This document shows positions 1-10,541 of a stretch of 64,000 bases of DNA, piece by piece (the first letter of the stretch is position 1; every line of letters starts with the position of its first letter). The notes below the pieces were generated by a model. The model had not been told where the DNA came from. It did no database searches and was given only the letters and a program-made list of their open reading frames with translations. The stretch is taken from positions 34,369,903 through 34,433,902 of the forward strand of contig OX393549.1 of assembly GCA_947650365.1 (NCBI GenBank), given 5' to 3'. A program made the position numbers and the translations under genes. The stretch is from Chamaelirium japonicum (taxonomy: Eukaryota > Streptophyta > Magnoliopsida > Liliales > Melanthiaceae).

Positions 1-35
1 CCATTTCGCCGAAATAGACTGGCAGTTCATATCTC

Positions 36-57
36 GTTCTCTCTCTCTCTCTCTTTT

Positions 58-141
<84 letters not shown>
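36..141. repeat. (CT)n then (TA)n microsatellite
   Basis: A (CT)n run, briefly interrupted by a T-run near 55-58, passes at about 83 into an uninterrupted (TA)n run. The TA run stops where the palindromic element begins at 142 and resumes at 542-595, so the element sits inside one TA tract. Confidence 0.95.
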
Positions 142-144
<3 letters not shown>

Positions 145-539
145 GGCGGGGAGCCTGCACCCGGGGTGCAGCGTTAACGCTGCACCGCCCCCTTGTTTTA
201 CCTACCTAGAAGTTTTGGAATTGGATGAAATTTGGTGAGGGTGTTGTCTAGGGTAAGGTGATCATCCTCACAAATTTTCATCAAATTCCAAAACTTCTAG
301 GGGGGTCAAATGGTCGAAGCAAAATCAGCCGTCCGCAATCACCGTTAAAATCTACAGATTTTGCTTCGACCATTTGACTCCCCTAGAAGTTTTGGAATTT
401 GATGAAAATTTGTGAGGATGATCATCTTACCCTAGACAACACCCTCACCAAATTTCATCCAATTCCAAAACTTCTAGGTAGGTAAAACAAGGTTGAGGTG
501 CAGCGTTGTTGCTACACCCCGGGTGCAGGCTCCCCGCCC

Positions 540-541
<2 letters not shown>
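142..541. mobile_element. 400-bp double-palindrome foldback element in a TA tract
   Basis: The left arm (142 to about 327) is repeated as its reverse complement in the right arm (about 357-541) around a short loop. The ends begin GGGGGCGGGGAGCCTGCACC. Each arm is also a palindrome: a block of about 36 bp starting CCTAGAAGTTTTGGAATT recurs inverted within the same arm, so the block occurs four times in the element. There is no coding capacity. The flank is TA repeat on both sides, consistent with a TA target duplication (Tc1/mariner-like), but the target length cannot be told inside a TA run. It is probably a non-autonomous DNA transposon; the superfamily is uncertain. Confidence 0.85.

Positions 542-595
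<54 letters not shown>
542..595. repeat. (TA)n microsatellite, right part
   Basis: Continuation of the TA tract on the far side of the palindromic element. Confidence 0.95.
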
Positions 596-598
<3 letters not shown>

Positions 599-1076
599 TT
601 ACAAATTTTTTATTCTGAATCAGTCGTGAATCCTGAATTTGCGACTAGGGCATATCATTCATATTGTTGTATGTCAGATTACTTAACAATTCATTTAGTA
701 TATATGGATGCATGAGTGATGTTGGAGAATTAGTTTTTGGAGAAGGAGCAAATCTTGATGTCTTTAAGTTGGCAAACACAACATTGGATATTATGATATT
801 ATCATTGTTATTTCCTATCTTGACATTGATTTTGTATGTTAGAATTTTGGAATAACCAATGTGTTAACTACAAAGTTATATATATCTATTTTAACCAATA
901 TTTCGACATTACATGTTATGGAACTATTACATGGAAATAGAATGATGGAATATCAATTGATGAAATTTTTCAACGAACCTTTGGACAATCCTAACACCCT
1001 TTGAAACATTTAATCACATTTCTACACTTTTTATAGGTGTGGAGCTCCACATAGCATGAATTTCTATATATGGTGT
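596..1076. other. AT-rich intergenic sequence, no gene seen
   Basis: AT-rich DNA with one short open frame (664-855, 63 codons). It has no recognisable domain and unremarkable composition, and is not called as a gene. Confidence 0.6.
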
Positions 1077-1247
1077 GTAGGCATGGTTTAAAATATCGGC
1101 GATATATTGCTATATCTCCAGACTTCGACATCAAAACATACTAAATTCTCTTGTTTTGGGAAAAAAGTCAAAATATCGTCGATATATCGCCAGATATCGC
1201 TAAATATCACCAAGTTCAGCAATAAATTGGTTCCCAAACTTTATAGG

Positions 1248-1376
1248 TGTTAATGTAAATATAATGGGTCGGGTTTACTGTATAGTCGGGTCGGGTTTAC
1301 TGTACATATATTGGGCTTGAGTCCCTCAATGGAATGATTCTGTTCCTCTCCAAACCCTAGCCGTCGTCTCCTAACA
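1248..1376 (+). repeat. Copia-1 5' LTR
   Basis: 129 bp, beginning TGTTAATGTAAATATAATGG and ending TCGTCTCCTAACA. Identical to the 3' LTR at 6414-6542. It contains two near-repeats of GGGTCGGGTTTACTGTA. An LTR this short leaves little room for a promoter; no clear TATA box is seen. Confidence 0.97.
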
Positions 1377-1996
1377 TGGTATCAGAGCTCTAGGGCGACG
1401 GCAGCACCTCCGGCAACCCCCTCCGGCCTCCTTCATCTGATCGGCAGCCCTCCGGCCTCCTTCACCTGATCGGCAGCCCCCCCTCCGGCCTACAGCAACC
1501 GCCGCCCCCCCTCCCTTCTCCAACCGTCCCCCCCCCCCGGCCCCTCCAGTCACCGCCGCCCCCCGGCCCCTCCAGCCACCGCCGGCCCCTCCCGACCCCA
1601 CCCGAACCCCTCCCGCACCCCCCCCGGCCCCTCCAGTCACCGCCGGCCCCCCCCGGCCCCTCCAGTCACCGCCGACCCCCCCCCCCCGACCCCACCCGAC
1701 CCCCCCCGACCCCACCCGAACCCCTCCCAACCCCACCCGAACCCCTCCCGAACCCCCCCCCCGGCCCCTCCAGTCACCGCCGACCTCCCCCGCACCCCCT
1801 TCAGCCCACCCCGCACCTCCTCTGACCTTCCCCGCACACCCTCCAGTCACCACCGGCCCTCCGAACCCCTCCCTACAGCCCTTCAGGCCACCCGATCCCC
1901 TACAGCCCACCTTCAGGCCACCCGATCCCCTCCCTACAGCCCACCCGATCCCCTACAGACCACCCGATTCCCTCCCGACACCCTACAGCCTCCTCC
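1377..1996 (+). promoter_or_regulatory. Copia-1 primer-binding site and C-rich leader
   Basis: TGGTATCAGAGC (1377-1388) directly abuts the LTR and matches the complement of the 3' end of plant initiator tRNA-Met. After it come about 600 nt of strongly C-rich sequence made of degenerate tandem units of the type CCCCTCCAGTCACCGCCG and ACCCCACCCGA. The leader ends at the gag ATG (1997). Confidence 0.85.
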
Positions 1997-4900
1997 ATGG
2001 CATCTCCAGCTGTACCGACCGTTGTTGCGATCTCTCCACCGCTGAAGGCGGTCGCGTTCCAGTTATCGTCGGCCAGCGACTGGCCTGACTGGTCCCTCAT
2101 CGTCGAGGCCGCCCTCTCCAGTCGTGATCTGTGGGGTCACATCACCGGCGAGGATCCTCCGCCCACTGACTACTCCGGCTCGTCCTCTGTCACCAGCAGT
2201 GCTGCGTCTTCTGCAGCGACTGCTACCACAACCATCACCGTTACTGCTCTTACGTGGCGCCGCCACGATCAGGCCATCCGGGCGTACCTCCTGGACTCGG
2301 TTGCTCGTCCGCTCCTTGCTCCCATCGGCCGCCTTCCGACAGCGCGCGCGATGTGGGAGTATCTCCGGGACCGTTTTCTCCCGCGCGGAGGCGCCCGCCG
2401 GCATCAGCTCATCTGTGACTCGCAGTCTGCACGACAGGGGGAGCGTACCATTCATGACTTCTTCAGTCAGATGAGTGCCTACTGGCATGAGCTGGACTCA
2501 CTGATCCCGGAGCAGTGTGCCTGCCCCCGCTCCCGGGATTTCCAGCGCTACCTCGACGAGGGCCACCTGCACCAGTTCCTGGCAGCACTTCGACCGGACT
2601 TTGCTCTCATAGCTGCCCAGCTCCTGCACCGTGAGCCACTCCCTCGACTCGAGGATGCTCTGCTCGCCTTGGTCGACGAGGAGACCCGCCTTCAGACTCA
2701 GGGCGCTCGTCCTCCTCCACTTGCTCCTAGCTCCGACTCTGTCCTGGCAGCCGGGTTCTCCGATGAGGCTGTCTTCTGTCACTACTGCAAGGAGCCCGGT
2801 CACATGAAGCGCGAATGCCCTACTCGTCCTCCTCGCAACCCCCGCTGGGGTCCGGATGAGAGAGCATCCCGCTGGACTTCGTCTTCACGCGATGATCGAT
2901 GCGGCGGTCGTGGTGGACGGAACCGTGGACGTGGTTCGTCTTCTTTCCGCCACTTTGGTGGTACAGCGGCTACTGCAGAGGCCTCGCCGCTCCCCACTGC
3001 TCCCACAGCTCCTTCGCCGCCTGAGCCGGACCGTCTTCAGTGCCTCGAGGGGCTCCTTCTTCGCCACATCGCCTCCACCGGCTCCGCGACTGCGCACGGC
3101 TTGTCTGCCACCTCTGGTACTACTGCTCCATGGATCTTCGATTCGGGTGCCTCCTGTCACCTTACTTTTGACTCTACTGTCCTCACGGACTGCTCTCCCA
3201 CTACCACCCACCAGGAGGTTCGCACTGCGGATGGGACTCTCGTCCCTATTCCGCAATGTGGCTCCATCACCACCACCTCTGACCCTTCTGGTCGCCTGAC
3301 CCTATCTCATGTCCATCATGCCCCCCGTCTTAATATTAATTTGATTTCTATCAGTTCTCTTTGCGACTCTGGCCTGACTGTCACCTTCACGCCTTCTGTT
3401 TGTGTTGTGCAGGATTCGCGGACGGGTCAGAGGATTGGGCTGGGCCGTAGGGCAGGAGGACTCTACCAGTTGGACCATCTCCATGTGTCTTCAGTTGCGT
3501 CTGTCATGTCTGTCACCTCTGATGCCGACCTGTGGCACAGAAGGTTAGGTCATATATCGAGTGATCGACTCAAAAGCGTATTCCGCTCGGGCGCTTTGGG
3601 TCGAGCGTCTTTCTCCCCCCTATCTGTCTGTACGGGTTGTCGACTGGCAAAGCATCTAGCTCTTCCTTTTTCTGCTAGTACTTCCCAGTCTAATGCTTTA
3701 TTTGATTTAGTTCATTCGGATATTTGGGGTCCTGCTCCTGTTGCATCTCTATCTGGTTATATGTATTATGTTTGTTTTATCGATGACTATTCTAGGTGCA
3801 CCTGGGTCTATCTCATGCGTCATCGGTCTGAAATTCCCCACATCTTTAGGCGATTCACCACTATGATACACACCCAGTTTGGTCGGCGAATCAAGACTTT
3901 TCGGTCTGATTGTGCCAAGGAGTATCTCTCCTCTGAGATGCGTGAGATACTTCAGTCTCACGGCACTCTTCACCAGCAGTCCTGTCCCCACACCCATGAG
4001 CAGAACGGCGTTGCCGAACGCAAGCATCGTCATGTCCTTGAGACTACACGAGCCTTGCTTCTCTCTGCGTCTGTTCCTCACTCCTACTGGGCTGAAGCTG
4101 TCATGACGGCTGTCCACCTCATCAATATCACTCCGTCATCTGCTCTGTCCGGTGCCACCCCTCACGAGCGCCTTCACTCCAGTCCACCTGACTACTCTCT
4201 TCTTCGCACGTTTGGCTGCACGTGCTTCGTTCTTCTTCCTCCCCATGAGCGCACCAAACTTTCTGCGAGGTCTGTTAGGTGTGTTCACTTGGGGCTCAGT
4301 CGTGAGCATAAGAGGTATCGCTGCTATGATCCCTTAGCTCGTCGGATCCGTGTCTCCCGTCACGTCTCCTTTGTTGAGGATGTCCCGTATTTTGCACCTG
4401 AGTCTCGGGATCTTTCCTTGCCTACTTCGTTATCCTCCTCGCCCTCCTCACATCTCCACATCCCTGTTCTACCCCCGGTTTCTGTTGCCCCATCCACGCC
4501 TACTACACCACCACCACCACCTCCTCAGTATCCATCGCCACCACCACCACCACCTCCTCAGTCCCCCACGCCACCTCCACTACCACCCATTACTCGTGTC
4601 TATGTACGTCGGTCTGCAGCTCCCCCTCCAGAGTCGGTTCTCCCTGGTACTCCCTCGCCTGATGCTGCTGCTCCCTCCTCCCCGGTCGTGGATCCTGCTC
4701 CTGTTCGGCGCTACCCAGCGCGCGAACATCACCCTCCTGCCAGATACGACTACTCTCCTGACAGGTTTGGTTACTCTGCTTTTCCCACTGACGCTCCTGA
4801 CTCTTCTGGCTTCTCTGCCAGTGTCTCCTATTCACCATCCTTTCAGGCCTTTCTTACTGCTCTTCACACTCATCGGGAGCCCCAATCGTACCGTGAGGCA

Positions 4901-6400
4901 GCATTACATCCAGAGTGGCGGCAGGCCATGTTAGTTGAGCTTGAGGCTTTTCAGTGGACCCAGACCTGGGAGTTGGTGCCTTGTCCCCCCGGGGTGGTGC
5001 CTGTTAGCTGCAAGTGGATCTTCAAGGTCAAGACTCGACCTGACGGATCCATTGAGCGGCACAAGGCTCGCCTCGTTGCTCGTGGCTTCTCCCAGGAGTA
5101 TGGGATTGACTACGAGGAGACGTTTGCTCCAGTTGCTCGGATGACTACTGTGCGCACCCTCTTAGTTGTGGCAGCTGCTCGAGGGTGGCCTCTCCATCAG
5201 ATGGATGTCACCAATGCGTTTCTTCACGGTGATCTCTCCGAGGAAGTCTACATGGCTCCTCCTCCGGGCACTTCAGTTCCTCCAGGACACGTGTGTCGGT
5301 TGCGCCGGGCCATCTATGGGCTCAAGCAGGCTCCTCGTGCCTGGTTTGAGCGCTTTCGCAGTGCAGTTCTGGCCGCCGGGTTTGTTGAGCGTCACTCCGA
5401 CTATGCCTTGTTCACTCGCTCCTCCAGTCAGGGCATTGCAGTCCTTCTCCTCTATGTGGATGATATGATCATCACTGGGGATGACAGTGCCACCATCGCC
5501 TCTCTCCAGCGGCACCTCCAGAGTCAGTTTGAGATGAAAGACCTGGGCTCTCTTCGCTACTTTCTGGGCCTTGAGATTGCCAGGTCAGCTCGTGGTCTGT
5601 TGGTCTCCCAGCAGAAGTACATCTCCGACATTCTTACTGATGCTGCCCTTACTGACACACGTACTGCTGATACACCCATGGAGCTCAATTTGAAGCTTCT
5701 CGCTACCGATGGTGAGCCGCTCCAGGATGTCTCCCGCTACCAGAGGTTGGTTGGGATGCTTGTCTATCTCACCATGACCCGGCCAGACATTGCCCATGCT
5801 GTTGGCATTGTCAGTCAGTTTGTTCAGGCTCCCCGGTCAGTACACTATGCAGCTGTTTTTCGGATTATCCGCTACCTCCGGGGCACCATCACCCGTTCAC
5901 TCCTGTTTCCCTCCACCTCTCCGTTGGTACTGCGCGCCTACTCAGATGCAGATTGGGCAGGAGATGCAGACACTCGTCGATCTACTATAGGATACTGTGT
6001 GTTTCTGGGTGACTCACTGATTTCATGGCACAGCAAGAAGCAGGAGTCTGTTGCTCGCTCCAGCACCGAAGCCGAATACAGGGCTATGGCTTCCACCACC
6101 GCCGAGATTGTCTGGCTTCGACGTCTTCTGCTTGACTTGGGAGTGGTGATATCCGGGCCGACCCCTCTCTTCTGTGACAACCGGAGTGCTATTCAGATTG
6201 CTAGCAATCCGGTCTTCCATGAGCGAACAAAGCATATTGAAGTTGACTGCCATTATGTTCGCCAGGCGTTTATCGATCACAGCATCTCCCTGCCTTTCAT
6301 TCCCTCATCGGAGCAGACTGCTGATTTTCTGACGAAGCCACTGACGACTGCTTGCTTCAGACATTTTCTAGGCAAACTCTCGGTTCATGATCCACCGTGA
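1997..6400 (+). CDS. Copia-1 gag-pol polyprotein, 1,467 aa
   Basis: A single uninterrupted frame encoding all Ty1/Copia functions in Copia order. Gag occupies about residues 1-280 and ends with a CCHC zinc knuckle (C261, C264, H269, C274) for RNA binding. The aspartic protease has its catalytic motif DSGAS at D382. The GAG-pre-integrase segment has LWHRRLGH at 512-519. Integrase carries the catalytic triad D575, D638, E674 with 35 residues between the last two, as in the family. A proline/serine-rich linker (about 800-900) precedes the reverse transcriptase, whose YVDD catalytic motif is at 1153-1156. RNase H follows with acidic residues around D1317, E1358 and D1394, and the frame ends at ADFLTKPL. 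Length is normal for a one-ORF Copia element. The ATG follows the C-rich leader; the same start is preserved in Copia-3. No frameshift or stop is seen. Confidence 0.97.
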   Translation: MASPAVPTVVAISPPLKAVAFQLSSASDWPDWSLIVEAALSSRDLWGHITGEDPPPTDYSGSSSVTSSAASSAATATTTITVTALTWRRHDQAIRAYLLDSVARPLLAPIGRLPTARAMWEYLRDRFLPRGGARRHQLICDSQSARQGERTIHDFFSQMSAYWHELDSLIPEQCACPRSRDFQRYLDEGHLHQFLAALRPDFALIAAQLLHREPLPRLEDALLALVDEETRLQTQGARPPPLAPSSDSVLAAGFSDEAVFCHYCKEPGHMKRECPTRPPRNPRWGPDERASRWTSSSRDDRCGGRGGRNRGRGSSSFRHFGGTAATAEASPLPTAPTAPSPPEPDRLQCLEGLLLRHIASTGSATAHGLSATSGTTAPWIFDSGASCHLTFDSTVLTDCSPTTTHQEVRTADGTLVPIPQCGSITTTSDPSGRLTLSHVHHAPRLNINLISISSLCDSGLTVTFTPSVCVVQDSRTGQRIGLGRRAGGLYQLDHLHVSSVASVMSVTSDADLWHRRLGHISSDRLKSVFRSGALGRASFSPLSVCTGCRLAKHLALPFSASTSQSNALFDLVHSDIWGPAPVASLSGYMYYVCFIDDYSRCTWVYLMRHRSEIPHIFRRFTTMIHTQFGRRIKTFRSDCAKEYLSSEMREILQSHGTLHQQSCPHTHEQNGVAERKHRHVLETTRALLLSASVPHSYWAEAVMTAVHLINITPSSALSGATPHERLHSSPPDYSLLRTFGCTCFVLLPPHERTKLSARSVRCVHLGLSREHKRYRCYDPLARRIRVSRHVSFVEDVPYFAPESRDLSLPTSLSSSPSSHLHIPVLPPVSVAPSTPTTPPPPPPQYPSPPPPPPPQSPTPPPLPPITRVYVRRSAAPPPESVLPGTPSPDAAAPSSPVVDPAPVRRYPAREHHPPARYDYSPDRFGYSAFPTDAPDSSGFSASVSYSPSFQAFLTALHTHREPQSYREAALHPEWRQAMLVELEAFQWTQTWELVPCPPGVVPVSCKWIFKVKTRPDGSIERHKARLVARGFSQEYGIDYEETFAPVARMTTVRTLLVVAAARGWPLHQMDVTNAFLHGDLSEEVYMAPPPGTSVPPGHVCRLRRAIYGLKQAPRAWFERFRSAVLAAGFVERHSDYALFTRSSSQGIAVLLLYVDDMIITGDDSATIASLQRHLQSQFEMKDLGSLRYFLGLEIARSARGLLVSQQKYISDILTDAALTDTRTADTPMELNLKLLATDGEPLQDVSRYQRLVGMLVYLTMTRPDIAHAVGIVSQFVQAPRSVHYAAVFRIIRYLRGTITRSLLFPSTSPLVLRAYSDADWAGDADTRRSTIGYCVFLGDSLISWHSKKQESVARSSTEAEYRAMASTTAEIVWLRRLLLDLGVVISGPTPLFCDNRSAIQIASNPVFHERTKHIEVDCHYVRQAFIDHSISLPFIPSSEQTADFLTKPLTTACFRHFLGKLSVHDPP

Positions 6401-6413
6401 GTTTGAGGGGGAG
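6401..6413 (+). promoter_or_regulatory. Copia-1 polypurine tract
   Basis: GTTTGAGGGGGAG lies between the gag-pol stop and the 3' LTR; it is the expected plus-strand priming site. Confidence 0.9.
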
Positions 6414-6542
6414 TGTTAATGTAAATATAATGGGTCGGGTTTACTGTATAGTCGGGTCGGGTTTACTGTACATATATTGGGCTTGAGTCCCTCAATGGAA
6501 TGATTCTGTTCCTCTCCAAACCCTAGCCGTCGTCTCCTAACA
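6414..6542 (+). repeat. Copia-1 3' LTR
   Basis: 129 bp, identical to the 5' LTR, followed by the TSD ATAGG. Confidence 0.97.
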
Positions 6543-7490
6543 ATAGGATTCCCGACAAAAGGGGATATGTCGCCCTGTTATCGCCATTATCGCCCCGGAG
6601 AGCTCTTTGCCCCTTTTTTTTCCCATTTCATCTATTTTTGTGGTTTGATTTAGGTTTCTAAATAAAATCTAAACCAAATCTAAACCCTCCATTTATTGTT
6701 CTTGGTGGATTTGAAACCTCTCTTCACGGATTTGGCGTTTCTTCCAAGCTTCTAAGTTGAGGTTTATTTTCAAATCTTTTTTTTTAAATTTTTTAAAAAT
6801 TTCTTAAGTAGATCTTCATGAATAATAGATGAATCGTATCAAGTTTGATGTGATTCATCATGATTATCATGAAATTAATTGGGATTCATGGGTTTCATCT
6901 ATTTAAACCCAATGAACCCTAATGAAATTCTAGTATGTCAAATGTCAATACTACACATCCAATCTACTTGCTATCCAAATTTGAAATTTTTTGCTTAAAT
7001 AATTTTCAAAGTATTGTGCTATGTCATGTACTGTTAGTCTGGGAGATACTTAATATGTCTTATGCTTTATGAGTTATGAATTTATGATATGTTTTCATGT
7101 ACTGTGAACCATTTGAGTTTTGATATGTTTTATCATGCTTCCTAGTGTGTGTAATCTTATTGTGATTGTTTAATTCACAGACTGTTGCAAAGTTTCTAAC
7201 AGTTCATAGAAAGTGTTTGATAGTTCACAAACTCATCTATAGAGCCTAAACAGAGTGTCTCCTAGAGCAAATGATTGTTTTTTGTATGTTAATGATCATA
7301 ATGGTGTATCTATACATTTTAAAGGGATATATAGAAAAATCCTTTAAAAAATTCTTTTCGTTTTGCCCTCTTTTTCCTCTTTTCCCTAATTTTTAGCAAT
7401 ATTTGGCAATAAATAGCGATATATCCTCGATTTTTCCCTTGGGCAACTTGGCGATATCGACAGCGATAACGATACTAAAAACACTATGTG

Positions 7491-8420
7491 CAGGTGCATT
7501 AAAGTCTGATCATAGAACTGATAGAAATATTGATTAAATGAGGAAAGTTTGCAAAGAAACCCAGATAATGATTAAACAAGCATAGATACATACTTTGGAA
7601 CACTTAAATAGCATTTATACACAATCTATTGATGTGGAAATCTATGTTGCATGTATTTCTATACATGTTATACAGATACATAATAGTCTAAGGTCTACTA
7701 CAACACATACAAAATTCAAATGATTTCATCAACATTAAGATCTGATTTTCTTATTCTTTTAAAAGAATTGTCAAATCGAAAGGTAAATCTGATAAATTCA
7801 GTCATTGATCCACAAATCCCGTGTAAAAACATCAAATCTTGACATCATGTTATCAATTAAATATCTAGAAAAGAATTAATTGACTGAATTCGAAGATTTA
7901 CCATTTTTGATTTTTTGAGGAAGAATGCTTTGATCCGATTGAATGAACAATTCAATGCCTTTGTTGTTGATTTGGTCTCCTTAAATTGGTGTTAGATGGC
8001 AGATCTAACACCCTAAAAGAATTTCTCAAAAAAGAAGTCTATTGGGCTGCTATGAAGGTTTAGGGTTTTGGTTTATATGGTTTAGGGTTAGGAATATTTT
8101 GGTGTAATAGATAAAGCATCATCAAGTTAAACAAAAATAGGAAACCTGGCCTATAAACAAATTTCTAGGTCTTTTCTAATTTATAATATATATGACGTCG
8201 TAAAGCTAAACAAAATATTAGTTAAGATAAGGTCATTGGTAAAAAAAAATTAGCATATAAACAACTACAAGAGACCCCGCAATAAACTTAACCCTAGCCT
8301 ATTCAACCAAAAAAGTCAACTAGAAGCTGAACACCCAATCCCCTAACCCCATCCAAATGACATCCAAACAGTCTTTTTTCCTCAAAAACTCAATGATTTT
8401 TATCCCCCGAATCATCCACC
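7491..8420. other. AT-rich intergenic sequence, no gene seen
   Basis: Low-complexity AT-rich sequence. I see no coding frame, RNA gene or defined repeat. It lies upstream of the candidate host exons and could include 5' parts of that gene that I cannot recognise. Confidence 0.5.
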
Positions 8421-8678
8421 AAATTGAAATGCTGTAAAGTACTCACTTTGAGTTATTTTGATCTCCTATTATTGCTGAACACAAAGATGATGGATGAGTG
8501 CATGACTGTCAAGAGTCTCTGTATTGTAAGAACATTTTTTTGTAGAGAAGTTTCTCACTTTTGCTGTAAATTTGATGGTAATGAGAGGAATTGTAATTAC
8601 ATGTAGGTGAGCATTTTATTTCTCTATTCCTTGTGCTAAACAAAAATGTATATATATTCTAACTTCTGTTTTTGATAG

Positions 8679-8762
8679 GTTATTCATTGTACAGAGGATA
8701 TGATTGCACAATCACTTTGGGATGCAATGCACACTGAACAACCAAGATTAGACACTGTGAAG
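8679..8762 (+). CDS. Candidate internal exon of the DUF3783-like host gene
   Basis: 84 nt between an acceptor (TTTTTGATAG, AG at 8677-8678) and a donor (AAG|GTTATT). Only one frame is open; it gives 28 residues starting VIHCTEDMIAQSLWDAM. Composition is protein-like and unlike the surrounding transposons. The exon begins and ends in phase 0, and the first downstream exon of the DUF3783-like gene (40902) also begins in phase 0, so the two could be joined across an intron of 32,139 bp. A possible further upstream exon is 8487-8525 (13 codons, donor GTAAGA), also phase 0. This is inference: I recognise no domain in the 28 residues, and the phase match alone has a one-in-three chance. Confidence 0.45.
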
Positions 8763-9287
8763 GTTATTGGCTCACCATATCTGGCTTACTCTTTTCATCA
8801 TGCTCATGCATTTTTTCCTTAGGACAAATTTTCCAGCAAAACCATTGTATAATGATCCCGAAAGAAAGATGTGACTGATTGAAAGCCACCATATGCCTGA
8901 AGTTATAGTATAAAATGACCTTGCTGATGGGAGTTCATTAAGCCAAAAAGGTGTTTTAAATGTACTTTTAGCATTTTGTATCATTTGTCAGAGATCTTAG
9001 AGATTCATATGAAGATATTATTAATTAAAAATATTGCTAACATATTAAAGCAAAAAATGAAAAGGCATGTCGAAAATTGATGTAATACATTGCATCATTT
9101 TTTTTATTATTATGGATACTTGGTAAAACAAACAGCACCTTTTGAATATTAATTCCTTCTACATTTTCTTGATTGTTGTTTCTAACTTGTCCTAGTTGCT
9201 ACTCCACATCCCTAATTTGTCATTCTTTATTATTTGTCAGAAAGTGAAATGATACGCTGCTTCTTGCTTTTCCAGAAGATGAGCGAG
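8763..9287. other. AT-rich sequence, probable intron or intergenic, no gene seen
   Basis: Lies between the candidate exon and the Copia-0 relic. No coding features are recognised. Confidence 0.5.
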
Positions 9288-10541
9288 TCACCTAGGAAGA
9301 TGCCTCAAGTTGTAGAGACCACTGTCCACCCTATGCCCAGTCCCAATCGTCTTTCCCATCTGAGGATCTTGCACAAGACAATATGAGGAGGAGAAGGTGG
9401 TGATAAAACCCAAGTCAACAAATCGACTAATAGAAAATGAATTGATTGACAAGGAAGGAACAAGAAGCATGCCAGGTAGGGAAAAAGAAAAACGACCACT
9501 GGGATCATAGGATGAGGTGATGGTCCCCTGGCAAGAAACGAGCAAGGGGCAACCGGTAGCAATGCAATGTTGGAGCTCAGGAGGAACACTACCACGATCA
9601 GTGAGAGCAGAAGCGTTAAAAGTCTAGTGGTGTGATGCACCCGAGTCCAGGATCTAGACAGCAGAGGTGGTACCAGTAGAGGTCAGGTTCTGCAATAGAG
9701 CAAGAGCTAGCTAAATCTGTTGAACCTGAGCAGTAAGCTGAGAGATCGGAGGTCAAGGTAGACATGGCAGTAGTACTATGTGGTATCTAACCAAGCTTCT
9801 TGAGACACCGATAGTAGGTTTCCTTGTTGTGACTCTCTTTCTAGCAATAGACACACCAGAGTTTGTCAGCACGTCACCACTCACCATTGGGTCGGCGGTC
9901 CCTAATAAAATGACCACCACCCTTAAGAGAACAATGTGTGAAAGAAGGTGGAGTAGTAAGCACTCCATGATCTGAAACTGGAGCATGATGTGCAGTAAGA
10001 GTGACCAATCGCGTGTCCTCGACAAGTAGTTAGGACAGAGCCTCAGTGAGAGTAGGCAAAGGATCTCGGTGCAGTAGCTATCCTCGGATTGGCTCAAACT
10101 CAGGACGGAGTTTCATCAGGAACTCAAACACGTACTGCTCCTCGCGATGGCGCCGTCGGATGTAGATACCATCTGGAGAATACACAGGTTCAAGTTCCTT
10201 AAGTTCCCTCCAAATAGCTAAGATATGAACGTAGAAATCACGCATGGTGCGAGACCCTTGAGACATACCCTTAAGCTCACACCGAAGTTGAAACGCTCGT
10301 ACACCACCAGTCTGAAAAATTTTCTCGAGAAATAAAGACAACATTTCCCAAGACATTTCCCATGTGGAGCTTGTGTGAGAGAGAGCCTCCGGTGTACGAG
10401 CGGATGATAGCATCGGGACGTTCCACTCCTCAATTTCTGAGGAGAGAGGAGCCTATTGCCTCATTCATTGTAGTGGAAACCTCGGAGAGTATAGGTGGAC
10501 GTTTCATTCCATCCACGTACTTCCATAGGCACCAAGGTGCA
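9288..10541 (-). pseudogene. Copia-0: decayed gag-protease of an old Ty1/Copia element
   Basis: Read on the minus strand, fragments in several frames follow Copia order. The gag core is at 10413-10078 (a retrotransposon gag segment including LELEP-like and LMKLRPEFEPIR stretches). A broken zinc knuckle lies near 9830-9880: CxxC, then an in-frame stop, then H, with the last cysteine replaced by tyrosine. The protease and GAG-pre-integrase region is at 9640-9288 (YDPSGRFSFSLPGMLLVPSL-type sequence). There are multiple stops and frameshifts and no LTRs, and the pol part is missing at the left end. Its N-terminal gag continues at 39771-39870, on the far side of Copia-2, so Copia-2 inserted into this relic. 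Confidence 0.75.

Larger units (their letters stand above)
1248..6542 (+). mobile_element. Copia-1: complete Ty1/Copia LTR retrotransposon
   Basis: A 5,295-bp element flanked by the 5-bp TSD ATAGG (1243-1247 and 6543-6547). It has two 129-bp LTRs (TG...CA) that are identical over their full length, a primer-binding site, one long gag-pol frame and a polypurine tract. Structure and coding are complete, so this copy could be transposition-competent. Identical LTRs mean a very recent insertion. Copia-3 in this window has the same LTR family; Copia-2 has a related 139-bp LTR. Confidence 0.97.
1077..7490. repeat. ATATCG-rich repeat, split by Copia-1
   Basis: At 1085-1215 and 7390-7475 the sequence is dense in ATATCG/CGATAT words. 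The two outer ends are roughly inverted relative to each other (GCATGGTTTAAAATATCG on the left; a C-terminal-like end running CGATACTAAAAACACTATG on the right). After removal of Copia-1 (1248-6542) and one copy of its TSD, about 1.1 kb remains. This looks like an interspersed non-coding element with imperfect terminal inverted repeats. I cannot assign a superfamily or see a clear TSD. Confidence 0.4.

Noticed and set aside
664..855. 63-codon frame upstream of Copia-1
   Set aside because: Hydrophobic AT-rich frame of chance length, without domain or context.
1371..2100. Gly/Arg-rich minus-strand frames of up to 179 codons over the Copia-1 leader
   Set aside because: They are the complement of the C-rich leader repeats; low complexity, no domain.
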